Shown here: positions 52,225 through 61,410 of the stretch, piece by piece
Numbering within the stretch: position 1 is the stretch's first letter
Layout: each line of letters starts with the position of its first letter
From: Olivibacter oleidegradans
GTDB taxonomy: Bacteria; Bacteroidota; Bacteroidia; Sphingobacteriales; Sphingobacteriaceae
Assembly (NCBI RefSeq): GCF_042432805.1
Contig: NZ_JBHLWO010000001.1
Coordinates: 1,922,001-1,986,000 of the forward strand
Direction of reading: 5' to 3'
Length of the DNA stretch: 64,000 nt
Notes under the pieces: model-generated
Seen by the model: only the letters and a program-made list of their open reading frames with translations
What the model was told of the DNA's origin: nothing
Database searches by the model: none
Made by a program: the position numbers and the translations under genes

Positions 52225-54717
52225 ATGAGATATCTATTGATAATAGCGATTTTGCTATTGGCCTCTCGCGGCCTAGCGCAATCCAGCATCGATGGTTTAG
52301 TGACGGATGAAACCGGTCGGTCGATTGCCGGTGCTTCCGTTTCTTTGAAAGGGAAAAATATGGACCGAACAGGTCGTACCGATGAGAACGGACACTTTAC
52401 GCTTACGGCATTGCAGGAAGGTGCTTATGAGATTAATGCAAGCCATATTGGTTATGGAAACTTCCATGAGGCGGTGGTGTTGGGAAAGAAACCCATTGCT
52501 GTAAAAATCGTCCTCATATCCAAATCGAGTGAGCTGCAGCTGGTGGAAGTCAGTGGCCGGGTGGCCAGAAAATATACCAGTAACTATTCTTTCGGTGCCA
52601 CGCGGACCTCTACCCTGACAAAAGAGATTCCGCAGTCTATATCCGCCATAACGAAGGAGCTTATTGCCGACAGGCAGGCATTCCAATTGGCAGACGCGGT
52701 TAAAATGGCCAGCGGCGTTACGCCTTCCAGCTATTACAACCAATATGCTATTCGCGGTATCAGTCAGAACGAGGAGGGACAGATCATTAATGGGATGCGC
52801 ACAAGGCAATATTATTTCCTACAACCTTTAACTAGCAATATCGAGCGTGTAGAGGTCATCAAAGGCCCTGCAAGTGCCACCTTTTCCAGTGTGGACCCCG
52901 GTGGTAGTATCAACCTGGTAACCAAGAAACCATTGGCAATAGAGAGACGAGAGGCGAATATCAGTGCAGGTAGTTTTAGTACCATTAGAGGGAGCTTAGA
53001 TTTTACGGGGCCATTAAATAGTAATAAAACCCTGCTGTACCGGATAAATGCCGCATATCAGGAGGCCGGTAGCTTTCGCGATCTGGTAGATAACAAGTCC
53101 TTTCTTGTCTCACCTTCTTTCTCCTATATCCCCAATGATAAAACGGCCGTTAATGTAGAGGTGATACTTAGCGACCTCACCGGGGATCTGGATAGAGGGC
53201 AACCTATTTTTGGTGCCGTTGCCGGGCAGACGAACCTGAACAGCACGCCTATTAACCGCAACCTTGCCGCCCCTGGCGATTTCTTTAAATCAAAGGACCT
53301 GATCGTGATGGGCAACTTTTCCCACAAATTTACGGATGCGATCAGTTTGAACGCTTCGTATATGAAGCAGAACTGGCATGAGGACCTACAGGAACATCGC
53401 ACCACCGGCGCATTTGCTCCCGACACGGTGGGCAACCCCGTTAATTCGCTGGCGGCGATGCAGTTTGTGCAGCGCAAACAATCTTGGAGTACCGATAACT
53501 TTCAGGGCTATTTTAACTTCGATCTGAAGACAGGAAGAATACAACATAAATTACTGATGGGTTATGATCTGAGCCGTTGGCAGAAACTGAAAGGTGGTGG
53601 ACAGGACGCAGCCCGGGGCTTTCTGTTGAGAGATGGAGGCGTAACGAACACCTTTTCGCCCACTAATCTTGCCGATTATCAGGTGATAACGATTGGAAAT
53701 GTAACCATGCCACGACCGAATGTAGATTATTTCGATCTGAACAACCCGATCTATACCATGAAAAGACCAGAGGATTATAATTTGAATATAAGAACCGCAT
53801 TACCGGCAGCGCTTACCACCACGCATGCCGTTTATATACAAGATCAATTACGGTGGAATCGTTTTATCGTACTTTTAGGTCTTCGTCAGGAATGGTTTAG
53901 GGATATTACGAATTATAAGTCCTCAAATGAATCTTCTTTTACCAATAAAGCTTTCCTACCGAGGGTAGGGATTACCTATGTGTTGAATAAACAGGTTAAT
54001 ATTTATGGAACCTATCTAGAGGGATTTCAACCGCAATCAAATACCGTAACCTTGATGCCCAGTACTGGTGGCTTTTTTGGCTCTCCCGAATCTGCTGCTA
54101 GGTTTAAGCCGCTGACCAGCAATCTTAAAGAACTAGGGACAAAAACCACCTGGTGGGAGGGGAAGTTGAGCGTGAATGCCGCTGTTTATGAGATCAACCA
54201 ACAAAATATTTTAATGAATGCAGGACTTCCGGCTTATCCCGATTCTTTGGTTACCAGAGGTGCAGACAGGAGTAGGGGATTTGAAATCGAGGTTGCGGGT
54301 TTTATCCGGTCCAATTGGCAGGTAAACCTGTCTTATAGTTACATCGATGCAAAAATTTTAGAAGATGCCAATGCAAGTATAAAAGGTAGCCGTAAGGAGA
54401 ATACACCCGTTAATAGTGGCAACCTTTGGACTCGCTATGATTTCCAGCAAGATGGCGTTCTAAAAGATCTAGGTATCGGACTGGGGCTGCAATATAGTGG
54501 CGATAAAATTCCCTGGTTTACCCGCGAGTTTAAGGTGCCCGCCTATACATTGCTTGATATTGCCCTTTACTACAAACCGGGCAAAGGCAGTATGCAAATT
54601 GCGTTTAACATGAATAATGTGACCAACAAAAGGTACTGGATCGGTGCGCAGAATTACCTTCGTTTATTCCCCGGGGCACCGAGAAATATCATGCTGACAA
54701 CTAGTTATCAATTTTAA
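52225..54717 (+). CDS. TonB-dependent siderophore-type receptor (FhuA/FecA-like)
   Basis: 830 residues. Signal peptide MRYLLIIAILLLASRGLAQ, CarboxypepD_reg-like domain (about 22-105), plug (about 120-235; TLTKEIPQSISAITKELIAD, YAIRGISQNEEGQIINGMR, VEVIKGPASATFSSVDPGG), then a barrel ending in RNIMLTTSYQF with terminal Phe. The TKEIPQSIS and VxxGxxP motifs are typical of siderophore receptors. No TonB-energising genes are in this operon; it is embedded in an ABC-transporter locus, so the imported or exported substrate remains open. Confidence 0.9.
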   Translation: MRYLLIIAILLLASRGLAQSSIDGLVTDETGRSIAGASVSLKGKNMDRTGRTDENGHFTLTALQEGAYEINASHIGYGNFHEAVVLGKKPIAVKIVLISKSSELQLVEVSGRVARKYTSNYSFGATRTSTLTKEIPQSISAITKELIADRQAFQLADAVKMASGVTPSSYYNQYAIRGISQNEEGQIINGMRTRQYYFLQPLTSNIERVEVIKGPASATFSSVDPGGSINLVTKKPLAIERREANISAGSFSTIRGSLDFTGPLNSNKTLLYRINAAYQEAGSFRDLVDNKSFLVSPSFSYIPNDKTAVNVEVILSDLTGDLDRGQPIFGAVAGQTNLNSTPINRNLAAPGDFFKSKDLIVMGNFSHKFTDAISLNASYMKQNWHEDLQEHRTTGAFAPDTVGNPVNSLAAMQFVQRKQSWSTDNFQGYFNFDLKTGRIQHKLLMGYDLSRWQKLKGGGQDAARGFLLRDGGVTNTFSPTNLADYQVITIGNVTMPRPNVDYFDLNNPIYTMKRPEDYNLNIRTALPAALTTTHAVYIQDQLRWNRFIVLLGLRQEWFRDITNYKSSNESSFTNKAFLPRVGITYVLNKQVNIYGTYLEGFQPQSNTVTLMPSTGGFFGSPESAARFKPLTSNLKELGTKTTWWEGKLSVNAAVYEINQQNILMNAGLPAYPDSLVTRGADRSRGFEIEVAGFIRSNWQVNLSYSYIDAKILEDANASIKGSRKENTPVNSGNLWTRYDFQQDGVLKDLGIGLGLQYSGDKIPWFTREFKVPAYTLLDIALYYKPGKGSMQIAFNMNNVTNKRYWIGAQNYLRLFPGAPRNIMLTTSYQF

Positions 54718-54731
54718 AACGGAAGATTTTT

Positions 54732-56180
54732 ATGAGGATTGATGTATTGAAATTATTCGCTAGGCAAACTTACTTAGATGTCTTCAAAAGCAAGGCAATC
54801 ATGGTATTGCTTGGCATTATTGTTATTTTATTAGTTTATGCCGCTTTGAGTGGTGCAGTCATTTACCAACAACAAACGGAAAGCCGACAGCTGTACCAAA
54901 AGCAGGTGCGGGAGAATTGGGAAAATATGCCCGATAAACATCCGCACCGTATGGCACATTATGGTTATCTAGTCTTTCGATCTAAGCATCCATTGAGCTT
55001 CTTCGATTTCGGGATGGAAAGTTTCACCGGTAATGCTATTTTTCTGGAGGCCCATCGACAGAATACCGTTAACTTCTCTGAAGCGGGTTTCAGCACCGGT
55101 ATGTTGCGGTTTGGCGAGATCAGCATGTCTATGATTTTGCAGTTGTTACTGCCATTGGTGATTTTTTTCATCGGATTTAATACAGTTGCCACCGATAGAG
55201 AAAACGGAACATTAAAAATACTATTGAGCCAGGGTGTTTCATGGAAGGAGATATTGATCGGAAAAGCGGCTGGTCTACTCGGTATCAGTCTTTCCATTTT
55301 GATGCTGGCCATAGTTATATTGATCATGGGGTGTCTTATTCTTTCGCCCGCCGGGTTAATGACTGATGCGATAAGTCGCGCAGCTTGGCTTTCCCTTTTT
55401 TATGTATTGTATTTTGCAGTCATAAGTGTGATTGCGGTATTAGTTTCTGCCATTAGCAAAACAGCAAAGGTCGCGTTGATTTCCTTGATAGCAATCTGGT
55501 TGGTGTGCGCCGTGATTTTTCCGCGGACAAGCCAGGCCCTAGGTAATTTACTTTACCCATCACCTTCCATCACTGAATTTCAATCCGCCATTGAAAAGGA
55601 CCTGATAAAAACGGGCGATAGCCACAACCCGGACGATCCCTATTATAAGGCACTGAAAGATTCCATATTAAAAGTATATAAAGTAAATTCCGTTGAGGAG
55701 CTTCCCTTCAACTATAGCGGTTTCCAGATGAAGGAAGGCGAGCGGATCAGTGCGGAGTTGTATAACATACATCTGGAACGTCTATTACAGACTTACCAGC
55801 GGCAAAACAGGTTGGCCAGGCTTTCCACCTTCTTCAATCCGATCGCGTCGATCCGTAACATTTCGATGGCCTTATGCGGAACCGATTTCAATACATACAT
55901 AGGGTTTCAACAGCAGACCGAGGCTTATCGTTATCAACTGGCACAACACATGAACGAACTGCAGATAAAATTGATCAGCAACAAAAAATTGGGCGATCAT
56001 GATAAACCCTACAGCATAAGTCGAAGCCACTGGAAATCATTTCCGGATTTCAAGTATAAGTTTACCGCCCTGCAAGTGCTAATGAAAGGCGAGGCCTACT
56101 CGCTAGTGGCCCTTTTGAGCTGGATTGTGCTATTGGGTCTTCTAATAATGACTCTTTCAAAAAGACTAAAAGCGATATAG
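54732..56180 (+). CDS. ABC-2-type permease with large periplasmic domain (DUF3526-like)
   Basis: 482 residues. An N-terminal membrane helix (about 20-42), a ~90-residue periplasmic insert, then a five-helix cluster (about 130-265) with ATDRENGTLKILLSQGVSWKEILIGKAAG, the ABC-2 coupling motif, another long periplasmic region and a final helix (about 455-475). This fits DUF3526 permeases found beside TonB receptors in Bacteroidota. Paired with the permease at 56183 and the ATPase at 51511. Starts 14 bases after the receptor. Confidence 0.82.
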   Translation: MRIDVLKLFARQTYLDVFKSKAIMVLLGIIVILLVYAALSGAVIYQQQTESRQLYQKQVRENWENMPDKHPHRMAHYGYLVFRSKHPLSFFDFGMESFTGNAIFLEAHRQNTVNFSEAGFSTGMLRFGEISMSMILQLLLPLVIFFIGFNTVATDRENGTLKILLSQGVSWKEILIGKAAGLLGISLSILMLAIVILIMGCLILSPAGLMTDAISRAAWLSLFYVLYFAVISVIAVLVSAISKTAKVALISLIAIWLVCAVIFPRTSQALGNLLYPSPSITEFQSAIEKDLIKTGDSHNPDDPYYKALKDSILKVYKVNSVEELPFNYSGFQMKEGERISAELYNIHLERLLQTYQRQNRLARLSTFFNPIASIRNISMALCGTDFNTYIGFQQQTEAYRYQLAQHMNELQIKLISNKKLGDHDKPYSISRSHWKSFPDFKYKFTALQVLMKGEAYSLVALLSWIVLLGLLIMTLSKRLKAI

Positions 56181-56182
56181 TT

Positions 56183-57538
56183 ATGTTCCTTTTGATATTA
56201 AAACGTTTCCTGCGATCAAAGATCGCCATCATAGGTTTATCTGTAGTACTTGCGGCGGGGGTACTGAGCCTTTTTATCGGTAAGCAGCATATGGATAAAC
56301 AAAAGAAGAGCTTGCTCCATACCGAACATTTCCAACAGGAGCATATTAAGCGGAATGTTCAGTTCCATCAAAGCGAAATCGGCTTGTTGTTATACTATAT
56401 CCGATTCAGTCTGGTCAATGAGTCGCATCCTTTAAATGGTCTTTCCATAGGGCAGCGGGATTTGAACAGCTCCATTCAAAGCCTAACAATACGAAATCTG
56501 AAAGGCCAGAAATATGATACAGACCTGTTCAATCCATCAAACCTATTAGCAGGAAACCTGGATTTCAGCTTCGTGCTGATCTACTTATTTCCCCTGCTAA
56601 TTATCGGCTTCAGTTATAATTTGCTTTCCGAAGAAAAAGAGGGCGGAACTTGGCAGCTGCTAGCCGCACAAAGCACAAACCCACTGAGAATATTGGTATG
56701 GAATCTAATCATCAGAGCATCGGTGGTTATTGTAACACTGTTGACTCTGTTACTATTAGCGATTCTTATATTGTCACTACCCCTTGACAAGTACCTGTTG
56801 GCAGCCGTCATGATCTCATGCCTGTACCTGCTTTTCTGGTTCGCCGTTTGTTTTCTGGCGATTTCTTTTCAAAAGGATTCAAGTACAAATGCAGCGATGC
56901 TTATCAGCGCCTGGATGTTACTGACCATCATTTTCCCCACAGTAGTTAATAACTATATAACCAGTAGATATCCCGTACCGGAGGCACTGGCAACCGTTGT
57001 TGACCAGCGGGAAGGGTACCATGAGAAATGGGATATGGACAAAAAGCTCACCATGGATAAATTTTATGCACATTATCCGCAATTTCGTAAGTACGGCTTT
57101 CCGGAAAAACAATCGAGTTGGCTCTGGTATTACGCTATGCAGCAGCTAGGTGATGATGATGCAAAAGAGCACACAGCGCAAATGCGGAATAAGCTTTGGC
57201 AACGCGACCAGGCGAGCGAATTGATCGCTATTTTTCTGCCCACCTTACACACCCAACATCAGCTGAATACAATAGCAAGATCAGGGTTGAGCAATCACCT
57301 GCGGTTTCAGGACAGCATGGCATCATTCCACGAGAAGATGCGCCTGTATTTTTACCCGAGGATTTTTGAAAATGCGGCCGTCAATGATCAGAATTGGGAC
57401 ACGTTCGGAGTCGAGCATTACGAAGAGGAAGTCCGGATTGATTGGATTACCGTTTTGTTACCCTCTATTGTGGTTATCTTGATTTTCGTGTTTTGGGCAG
57501 GAATAAATTATCGTAAGAAATCTGTGGTTGCTCTGTAA
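56183..57538 (+). CDS. ABC-2-type permease, second subunit
   Basis: 451 residues with the same layout as the previous gene: N-terminal helix (about 12-30), periplasmic insert, helix cluster (about 130-260) with NLLSEEKEGGTWQLLAAQSTNPL as the coupling motif, a large periplasmic region (SRYPVPEALATVVDQREGYH) and a C-terminal helix (about 425-443). Two bases after the previous stop. Together the two permeases and the ATPase would form one transporter that may meet the outer-membrane receptors through the periplasmic domains. Confidence 0.82.
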   Translation: MFLLILKRFLRSKIAIIGLSVVLAAGVLSLFIGKQHMDKQKKSLLHTEHFQQEHIKRNVQFHQSEIGLLLYYIRFSLVNESHPLNGLSIGQRDLNSSIQSLTIRNLKGQKYDTDLFNPSNLLAGNLDFSFVLIYLFPLLIIGFSYNLLSEEKEGGTWQLLAAQSTNPLRILVWNLIIRASVVIVTLLTLLLLAILILSLPLDKYLLAAVMISCLYLLFWFAVCFLAISFQKDSSTNAAMLISAWMLLTIIFPTVVNNYITSRYPVPEALATVVDQREGYHEKWDMDKKLTMDKFYAHYPQFRKYGFPEKQSSWLWYYAMQQLGDDDAKEHTAQMRNKLWQRDQASELIAIFLPTLHTQHQLNTIARSGLSNHLRFQDSMASFHEKMRLYFYPRIFENAAVNDQNWDTFGVEHYEEEVRIDWITVLLPSIVVILIFVFWAGINYRKKSVVAL

Positions 57539-57542
57539 AATA

Positions 57543-59981
57543 ATGCGATCAGCTAAGGAGAAACAAAATATGCAAGCTTTGGGTGTCTGGTTCTTATGTT
57601 TGACATTATTTCTCATGAGCCCATCGGTTGGACATGGCCGGGCACCTGATGGGCGAATTGAAGTAGTTGTAAAGGATGAGGACAATATTGCTTTACGGGG
57701 AGCGACAGTCAAGCTGTTTAAGGAGCAAACCGATAAATTGATATCACAAGTCTCTGCAGATGAGAACGGCTTTGTTCAATTTACAGTAGATACAGGCAGG
57801 TATCGAATCTGTGTTGTTTCTGTTGGCTATCAGGAACAATGCTTAGATACCTCGGTAAGTAAAAATGGACGGGAGCTTGTAGCGCTTTCATTTTCACTGA
57901 AAAGTTCGGTGAAGGTGCTAGATGATGTGGTGATAGTAGCACAGCGACCTACTATACAGGCGGAGGGCAACAAACTGATACTAAGCACCGAAAACACATT
58001 ATCTGCAGGGAACTCGGCCATGGAGTTGCTAAAAACCATGCCGGGCGTGAGTGCTGGACAAGATGACGAAATTTTGTTCCGCGGTGCACCCGGTGTGCAG
58101 GTAACAATTAATGGTAAAATGACCTATTTGTCGGGAAAGGAGCTGACCGAAATGCTGAATGGGTTGCATGCCGCAGACATTGCAAAGATCGAGCTACTGT
58201 CTTCCCCATCGGCAAATTTCGATGCTGCCGGAACGGGAGGAGTCATTAATATTGTTACTAAAAGGCGGCAAGAAAAAGGTTATGCAGTAGAATTGCGCTC
58301 TACGGTATCCAAAGGTCGATATTGGATGGTAAACGATAACATAACAGGAAGTTTCAAACATGACAAGTTACAAGTTGATGCATCATTCGATTATAATACA
58401 CCACACAAAAACACCATAAGTACCAGCTCACACATCATATCCTATGGCAGCAACGATATGCTCCTTGAACGCGCAAATGAGGTGTCGTTCAAGATCAAGT
58501 TCTATACGTACAAGATTGGTGCGACGTGGCAATTGGCACCCCGTCATCAGCTATCGGCCAATTATCATGGGTATACGGACGACTTCACGGCACCGAAAAC
58601 ATCTTCGATTACCATGCGTGATCGATCGGGCACGACCGTGGAGTCGATATATTCCACCGTCAATATTATCGAGCCCTATTACTTCGATGCCTTTAATGCC
58701 GGCTATCAGTTCGATATTGATACTTTGGGCAAGAAGATTACTGCTGATGTACAGCTAATTTCTTATCGTAACTTTTCCAACAGCGAGATGGAAACCCGTC
58801 GCTATCGCAAAACGGGCAACCCCGATGGAGATCTGGATATACTCCGGTCTAATCAACCCGGTTTTATCCGTGTTTCGGCCTATAAGGTGGATGCCCTGTT
58901 ACCTTATTCCGGAGTCGATCTGAAGGCTGGACTAAAGTATGCGGTAGCAAGCAATGATAATAATGCCCGTTTTGATTCTTTGCTGAACGGACAGTATGTT
59001 GAGGCACTGTCGCTTTCCAATAATTTTAACTATCGGGAAACGATTTCGGCAGCCTATGTGTCTGCATCTAAAATATGGAAAAAAACAACCTTCAATGCGG
59101 GCCTACGCCTGGAACATACCGATGCAAAAAGCTGGTCGGTATTGTCGTCCGGAAGCAATCAATGGAACTATACCCGTTTGTTTCCATCGCTGTCTATCAA
59201 TACGGAAATCAATAATGATAACCAGATCGATTTTTCGCTAAGTCGGCGGATTGAACGGCCTCCATATGCCGCACTGAATCCGGTACGTTGGTATAACGAC
59301 CCCTATTATATGTTTGCCGGCAATGCCAATCTACAACCCGAAACGAGTTGGCTATATGCTGTAACTTATACGTTGAAACGAAAGTATTTCTTTCTATTCA
59401 ATTATAGCGCTAGGAGCAATTATCTTTCCCGAAACATGATCAAAGACACTCAATCGGAGGCATTGATAAGCCAACGGGCTAATTTCGACCATTTCAGGCG
59501 TTTGGATCTAAATGTTGCAACTACGCTGTTGCCTAGCAGCTGGTGGCAGATGCAATGGAGTGGGGGAATCAACTTTACCACCTATCCGGTAGATCAACAT
59601 CTTCAGGCGGATAATTTATCACAATGGGCAGGTAATCTGCAATGTATTAATCAACTTAAGCTTCCAGGGGATGTCAACATGGAATTGGCCGCTTACTGGT
59701 ATTCCCGGGAATTATTTGGGATTTTTCAGAAGAGCAGTTACTTCTATGTAAATGCAGGTTTAGCTAAGTCATTTTTCGATAAACGGCTGGGGGTTAGAAT
59801 TACCTTAAATGATGTTTTCTTTACGAATAATTTTAGCGCACACTCCCTCGCAGCAATTACCGACTATCGATATTTCGATAAGCCGGACACCAGAAGGGCA
59901 ATGTTTTCACTCACCTATAGTTTGGGTGGTAAGCTACAGTCGGCAAAAGAGCGCAGAACGGAAGAGCAGGACCGGCTCTGA
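57543..59981 (+). CDS. Outer-membrane TonB-dependent receptor-family protein
   Basis: 812 residues from ATG 57543, with a signal peptide ending near SVGHGRA; a TTG at 57528 overlaps the permease. CarboxypepD_reg-like domain (about 38-120), plug (about 130-225; MELLKTMPGVSAGQDDEIL, FRGAPGVQVTINGKM, IELLSSPSANFDAAGTGGVI), and a beta-barrel ending with SLGGKL. The OMP_b-brl-type barrel class differs from the siderophore-type receptor at 52225. Last gene of the ABC/TonB operon. Confidence 0.87.
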   Translation: MRSAKEKQNMQALGVWFLCLTLFLMSPSVGHGRAPDGRIEVVVKDEDNIALRGATVKLFKEQTDKLISQVSADENGFVQFTVDTGRYRICVVSVGYQEQCLDTSVSKNGRELVALSFSLKSSVKVLDDVVIVAQRPTIQAEGNKLILSTENTLSAGNSAMELLKTMPGVSAGQDDEILFRGAPGVQVTINGKMTYLSGKELTEMLNGLHAADIAKIELLSSPSANFDAAGTGGVINIVTKRRQEKGYAVELRSTVSKGRYWMVNDNITGSFKHDKLQVDASFDYNTPHKNTISTSSHIISYGSNDMLLERANEVSFKIKFYTYKIGATWQLAPRHQLSANYHGYTDDFTAPKTSSITMRDRSGTTVESIYSTVNIIEPYYFDAFNAGYQFDIDTLGKKITADVQLISYRNFSNSEMETRRYRKTGNPDGDLDILRSNQPGFIRVSAYKVDALLPYSGVDLKAGLKYAVASNDNNARFDSLLNGQYVEALSLSNNFNYRETISAAYVSASKIWKKTTFNAGLRLEHTDAKSWSVLSSGSNQWNYTRLFPSLSINTEINNDNQIDFSLSRRIERPPYAALNPVRWYNDPYYMFAGNANLQPETSWLYAVTYTLKRKYFFLFNYSARSNYLSRNMIKDTQSEALISQRANFDHFRRLDLNVATTLLPSSWWQMQWSGGINFTTYPVDQHLQADNLSQWAGNLQCINQLKLPGDVNMELAAYWYSRELFGIFQKSSYFYVNAGLAKSFFDKRLGVRITLNDVFFTNNFSAHSLAAITDYRYFDKPDTRRAMFSLTYSLGGKLQSAKERRTEEQDRL

Positions 59982-60082
59982 TGTCAAAAATTGCTAGTGC
60001 GAAACAATATGGGCTCAAATTTTTTTTCGTAATCTGTAAGGTTTCCCCTATAAAATGCAACTAACCTCCAAAAATTATTAAT

Positions 60083-60277
60083 ATGAAAGCACTAGCCATG
60101 ATTTTTCTTTTCGCAATAAGCGCATGTGGCCGCGAATCTTCTCCAGAAGGCAGGTCGATTATTCGAGACAAACAGATCGTCGAACAGCTTGACTCATTGA
60201 AACGGCAGAACCACGTACTTCTTGATAGCATTGGAGCCCTTAATAAAAGAATAGAAAAGCTAGAAAGGATAAGGTGA
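60083..60277 (+). CDS. Small lipoprotein with coiled coil
   Basis: 64 residues, lipobox ISACG at about 11-15 (Cys14). The mature part is a helix with heptad leucine/isoleucine spacing (IVEQLDSLKRQNHVLLDSIG, NKRIEKLERIR), so probably a trimeric or dimeric coiled coil anchored in a membrane, reminiscent of Lpp in form only. ATG start. Its neighbour is an ECF sigma factor 53 bases downstream. Confidence 0.75.
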   Translation: MKALAMIFLFAISACGRESSPEGRSIIRDKQIVEQLDSLKRQNHVLLDSIGALNKRIEKLERIR

Positions 60278-60330
60278 AAAGGAAACAGTCGCAAAAGTAT
60301 TGATATCTTAGCAGAACGCATGCCCACAGT

Positions 60331-60822
60331 ATGAATGAAGACCAATTTTTACAACTTGTTTCAGTCCACCAGGGAATCATTCATAAGGTCTGTCGATTAT
60401 ACCGGGACACGCCGCCTGATCGAGAAGATCTATTTCAGGAAATCGTTTTTCAACTATGGCGTTCTATTGATGATTTCAGGGGGCAGTCAAAAATCAGCAC
60501 ATTTATCTATCGTATTGCTCTTAATACCGCTATTGCAACATTCAGGACTGATCGAAAAAACGTGATAAGCTATGTGGATCAAGTGCCGGAAATGTCGCCC
60601 CAAAACGAGGATGGAGCTTTAGCCGATCGTAAGGACCGCTTGATGGCTGCAATTAAACTGTTGGCAGAAGGAGATCGTGCCATTATAGCTTTAGTCCTCG
60701 ATGAGTATAGTTATAGAGAGATCGCAGAGATCATAGGCATAACAGAGAACAATGTTTGCGTGAGGGTTTCCCGGATAAAAGATAAAATCAGAACACTATT
60801 AACTAGCAATCATGAGAATTGA
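60331..60822 (+). CDS. ECF RNA polymerase sigma factor
   Basis: 163 residues. Region 2: DREDLFQEIVFQLWRSIDDF and FIYRIALNTAIATFR; region 4: VLDEYSYREIAEIIGITENN, VSRIKDKI. ATG start. Overlaps the next membrane protein gene by 11 bases, a sign of coupling with a regulatory partner. This two-gene layout, often followed by an FtsX-like permease, is frequent in Sphingobacteriaceae. Confidence 0.88.
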   Translation: MNEDQFLQLVSVHQGIIHKVCRLYRDTPPDREDLFQEIVFQLWRSIDDFRGQSKISTFIYRIALNTAIATFRTDRKNVISYVDQVPEMSPQNEDGALADRKDRLMAAIKLLAEGDRAIIALVLDEYSYREIAEIIGITENNVCVRVSRIKDKIRTLLTSNHEN

Positions 60823-61372
60823 AGAAATGAAAAGCCTTTGGGCAGCACAGCCCATTGAAATAAAGCCGAATGAAGCACTGGCAGAAATGCTTACAGAAAA
60901 ATCTCATCCAATCCTTAAAGGAATCAGAAAACAGCTGTTACTGGAAATCGGCTCGTGGCTAATTATCTTATGTGTATACTACAATATGTTTGACGGTGAA
61001 AAGCGACCTTTGGCAGCTAACCTGGTACTTATAATCTGTGTGCTGCAAGCAATTGCCTTTAATTTTACCGGCTATTTGGCCGCAAGAAATCTTGTATATG
61101 GTGATAATATAATAACTTCAATAGCCGTATATCTAAAAAAACTCAAGCGATTTAAATGGGGCTCTTTATGCTCGAGAATAATCTTCACGGGTGGCATGCT
61201 GTTTTTTTTCTTTTACGGATTGGATGTGGCTATTTTTAGGATATTATCTATTGCTTTTATCGGCCTTGTATTTATAGGTCAACTCTGGTTACTTCAAAGA
61301 CAGTGGTCTCAAAGAATTAAAAAGCTCGCGGAGTTAAAGTTCGAACTGATAAATACCAACGAAAAAAACTAA
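60812..61372 (+). CDS. Membrane protein, probable anti-sigma partner
   Basis: 186 residues. A short cytoplasmic N-terminus (MRIEEMKSLWAAQPIEIKPN) is followed by four membrane segments (about 45-62, 68-90, 120-137, 142-160) and a Lys/Arg-rich tail. No zinc anti-sigma motif is visible, but the position, overlapping the sigma gene by 11 bases, suggests it controls that factor. Function is inferred from context. Confidence 0.7.
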   Translation: MRIEEMKSLWAAQPIEIKPNEALAEMLTEKSHPILKGIRKQLLLEIGSWLIILCVYYNMFDGEKRPLAANLVLIICVLQAIAFNFTGYLAARNLVYGDNIITSIAVYLKKLKRFKWGSLCSRIIFTGGMLFFFFYGLDVAIFRILSIAFIGLVFIGQLWLLQRQWSQRIKKLAELKFELINTNEKN

Positions 61373-61410
61373 ATCGGTGAGCACTCCCGGGAAAGGGATA
61401 GACTAAACAA

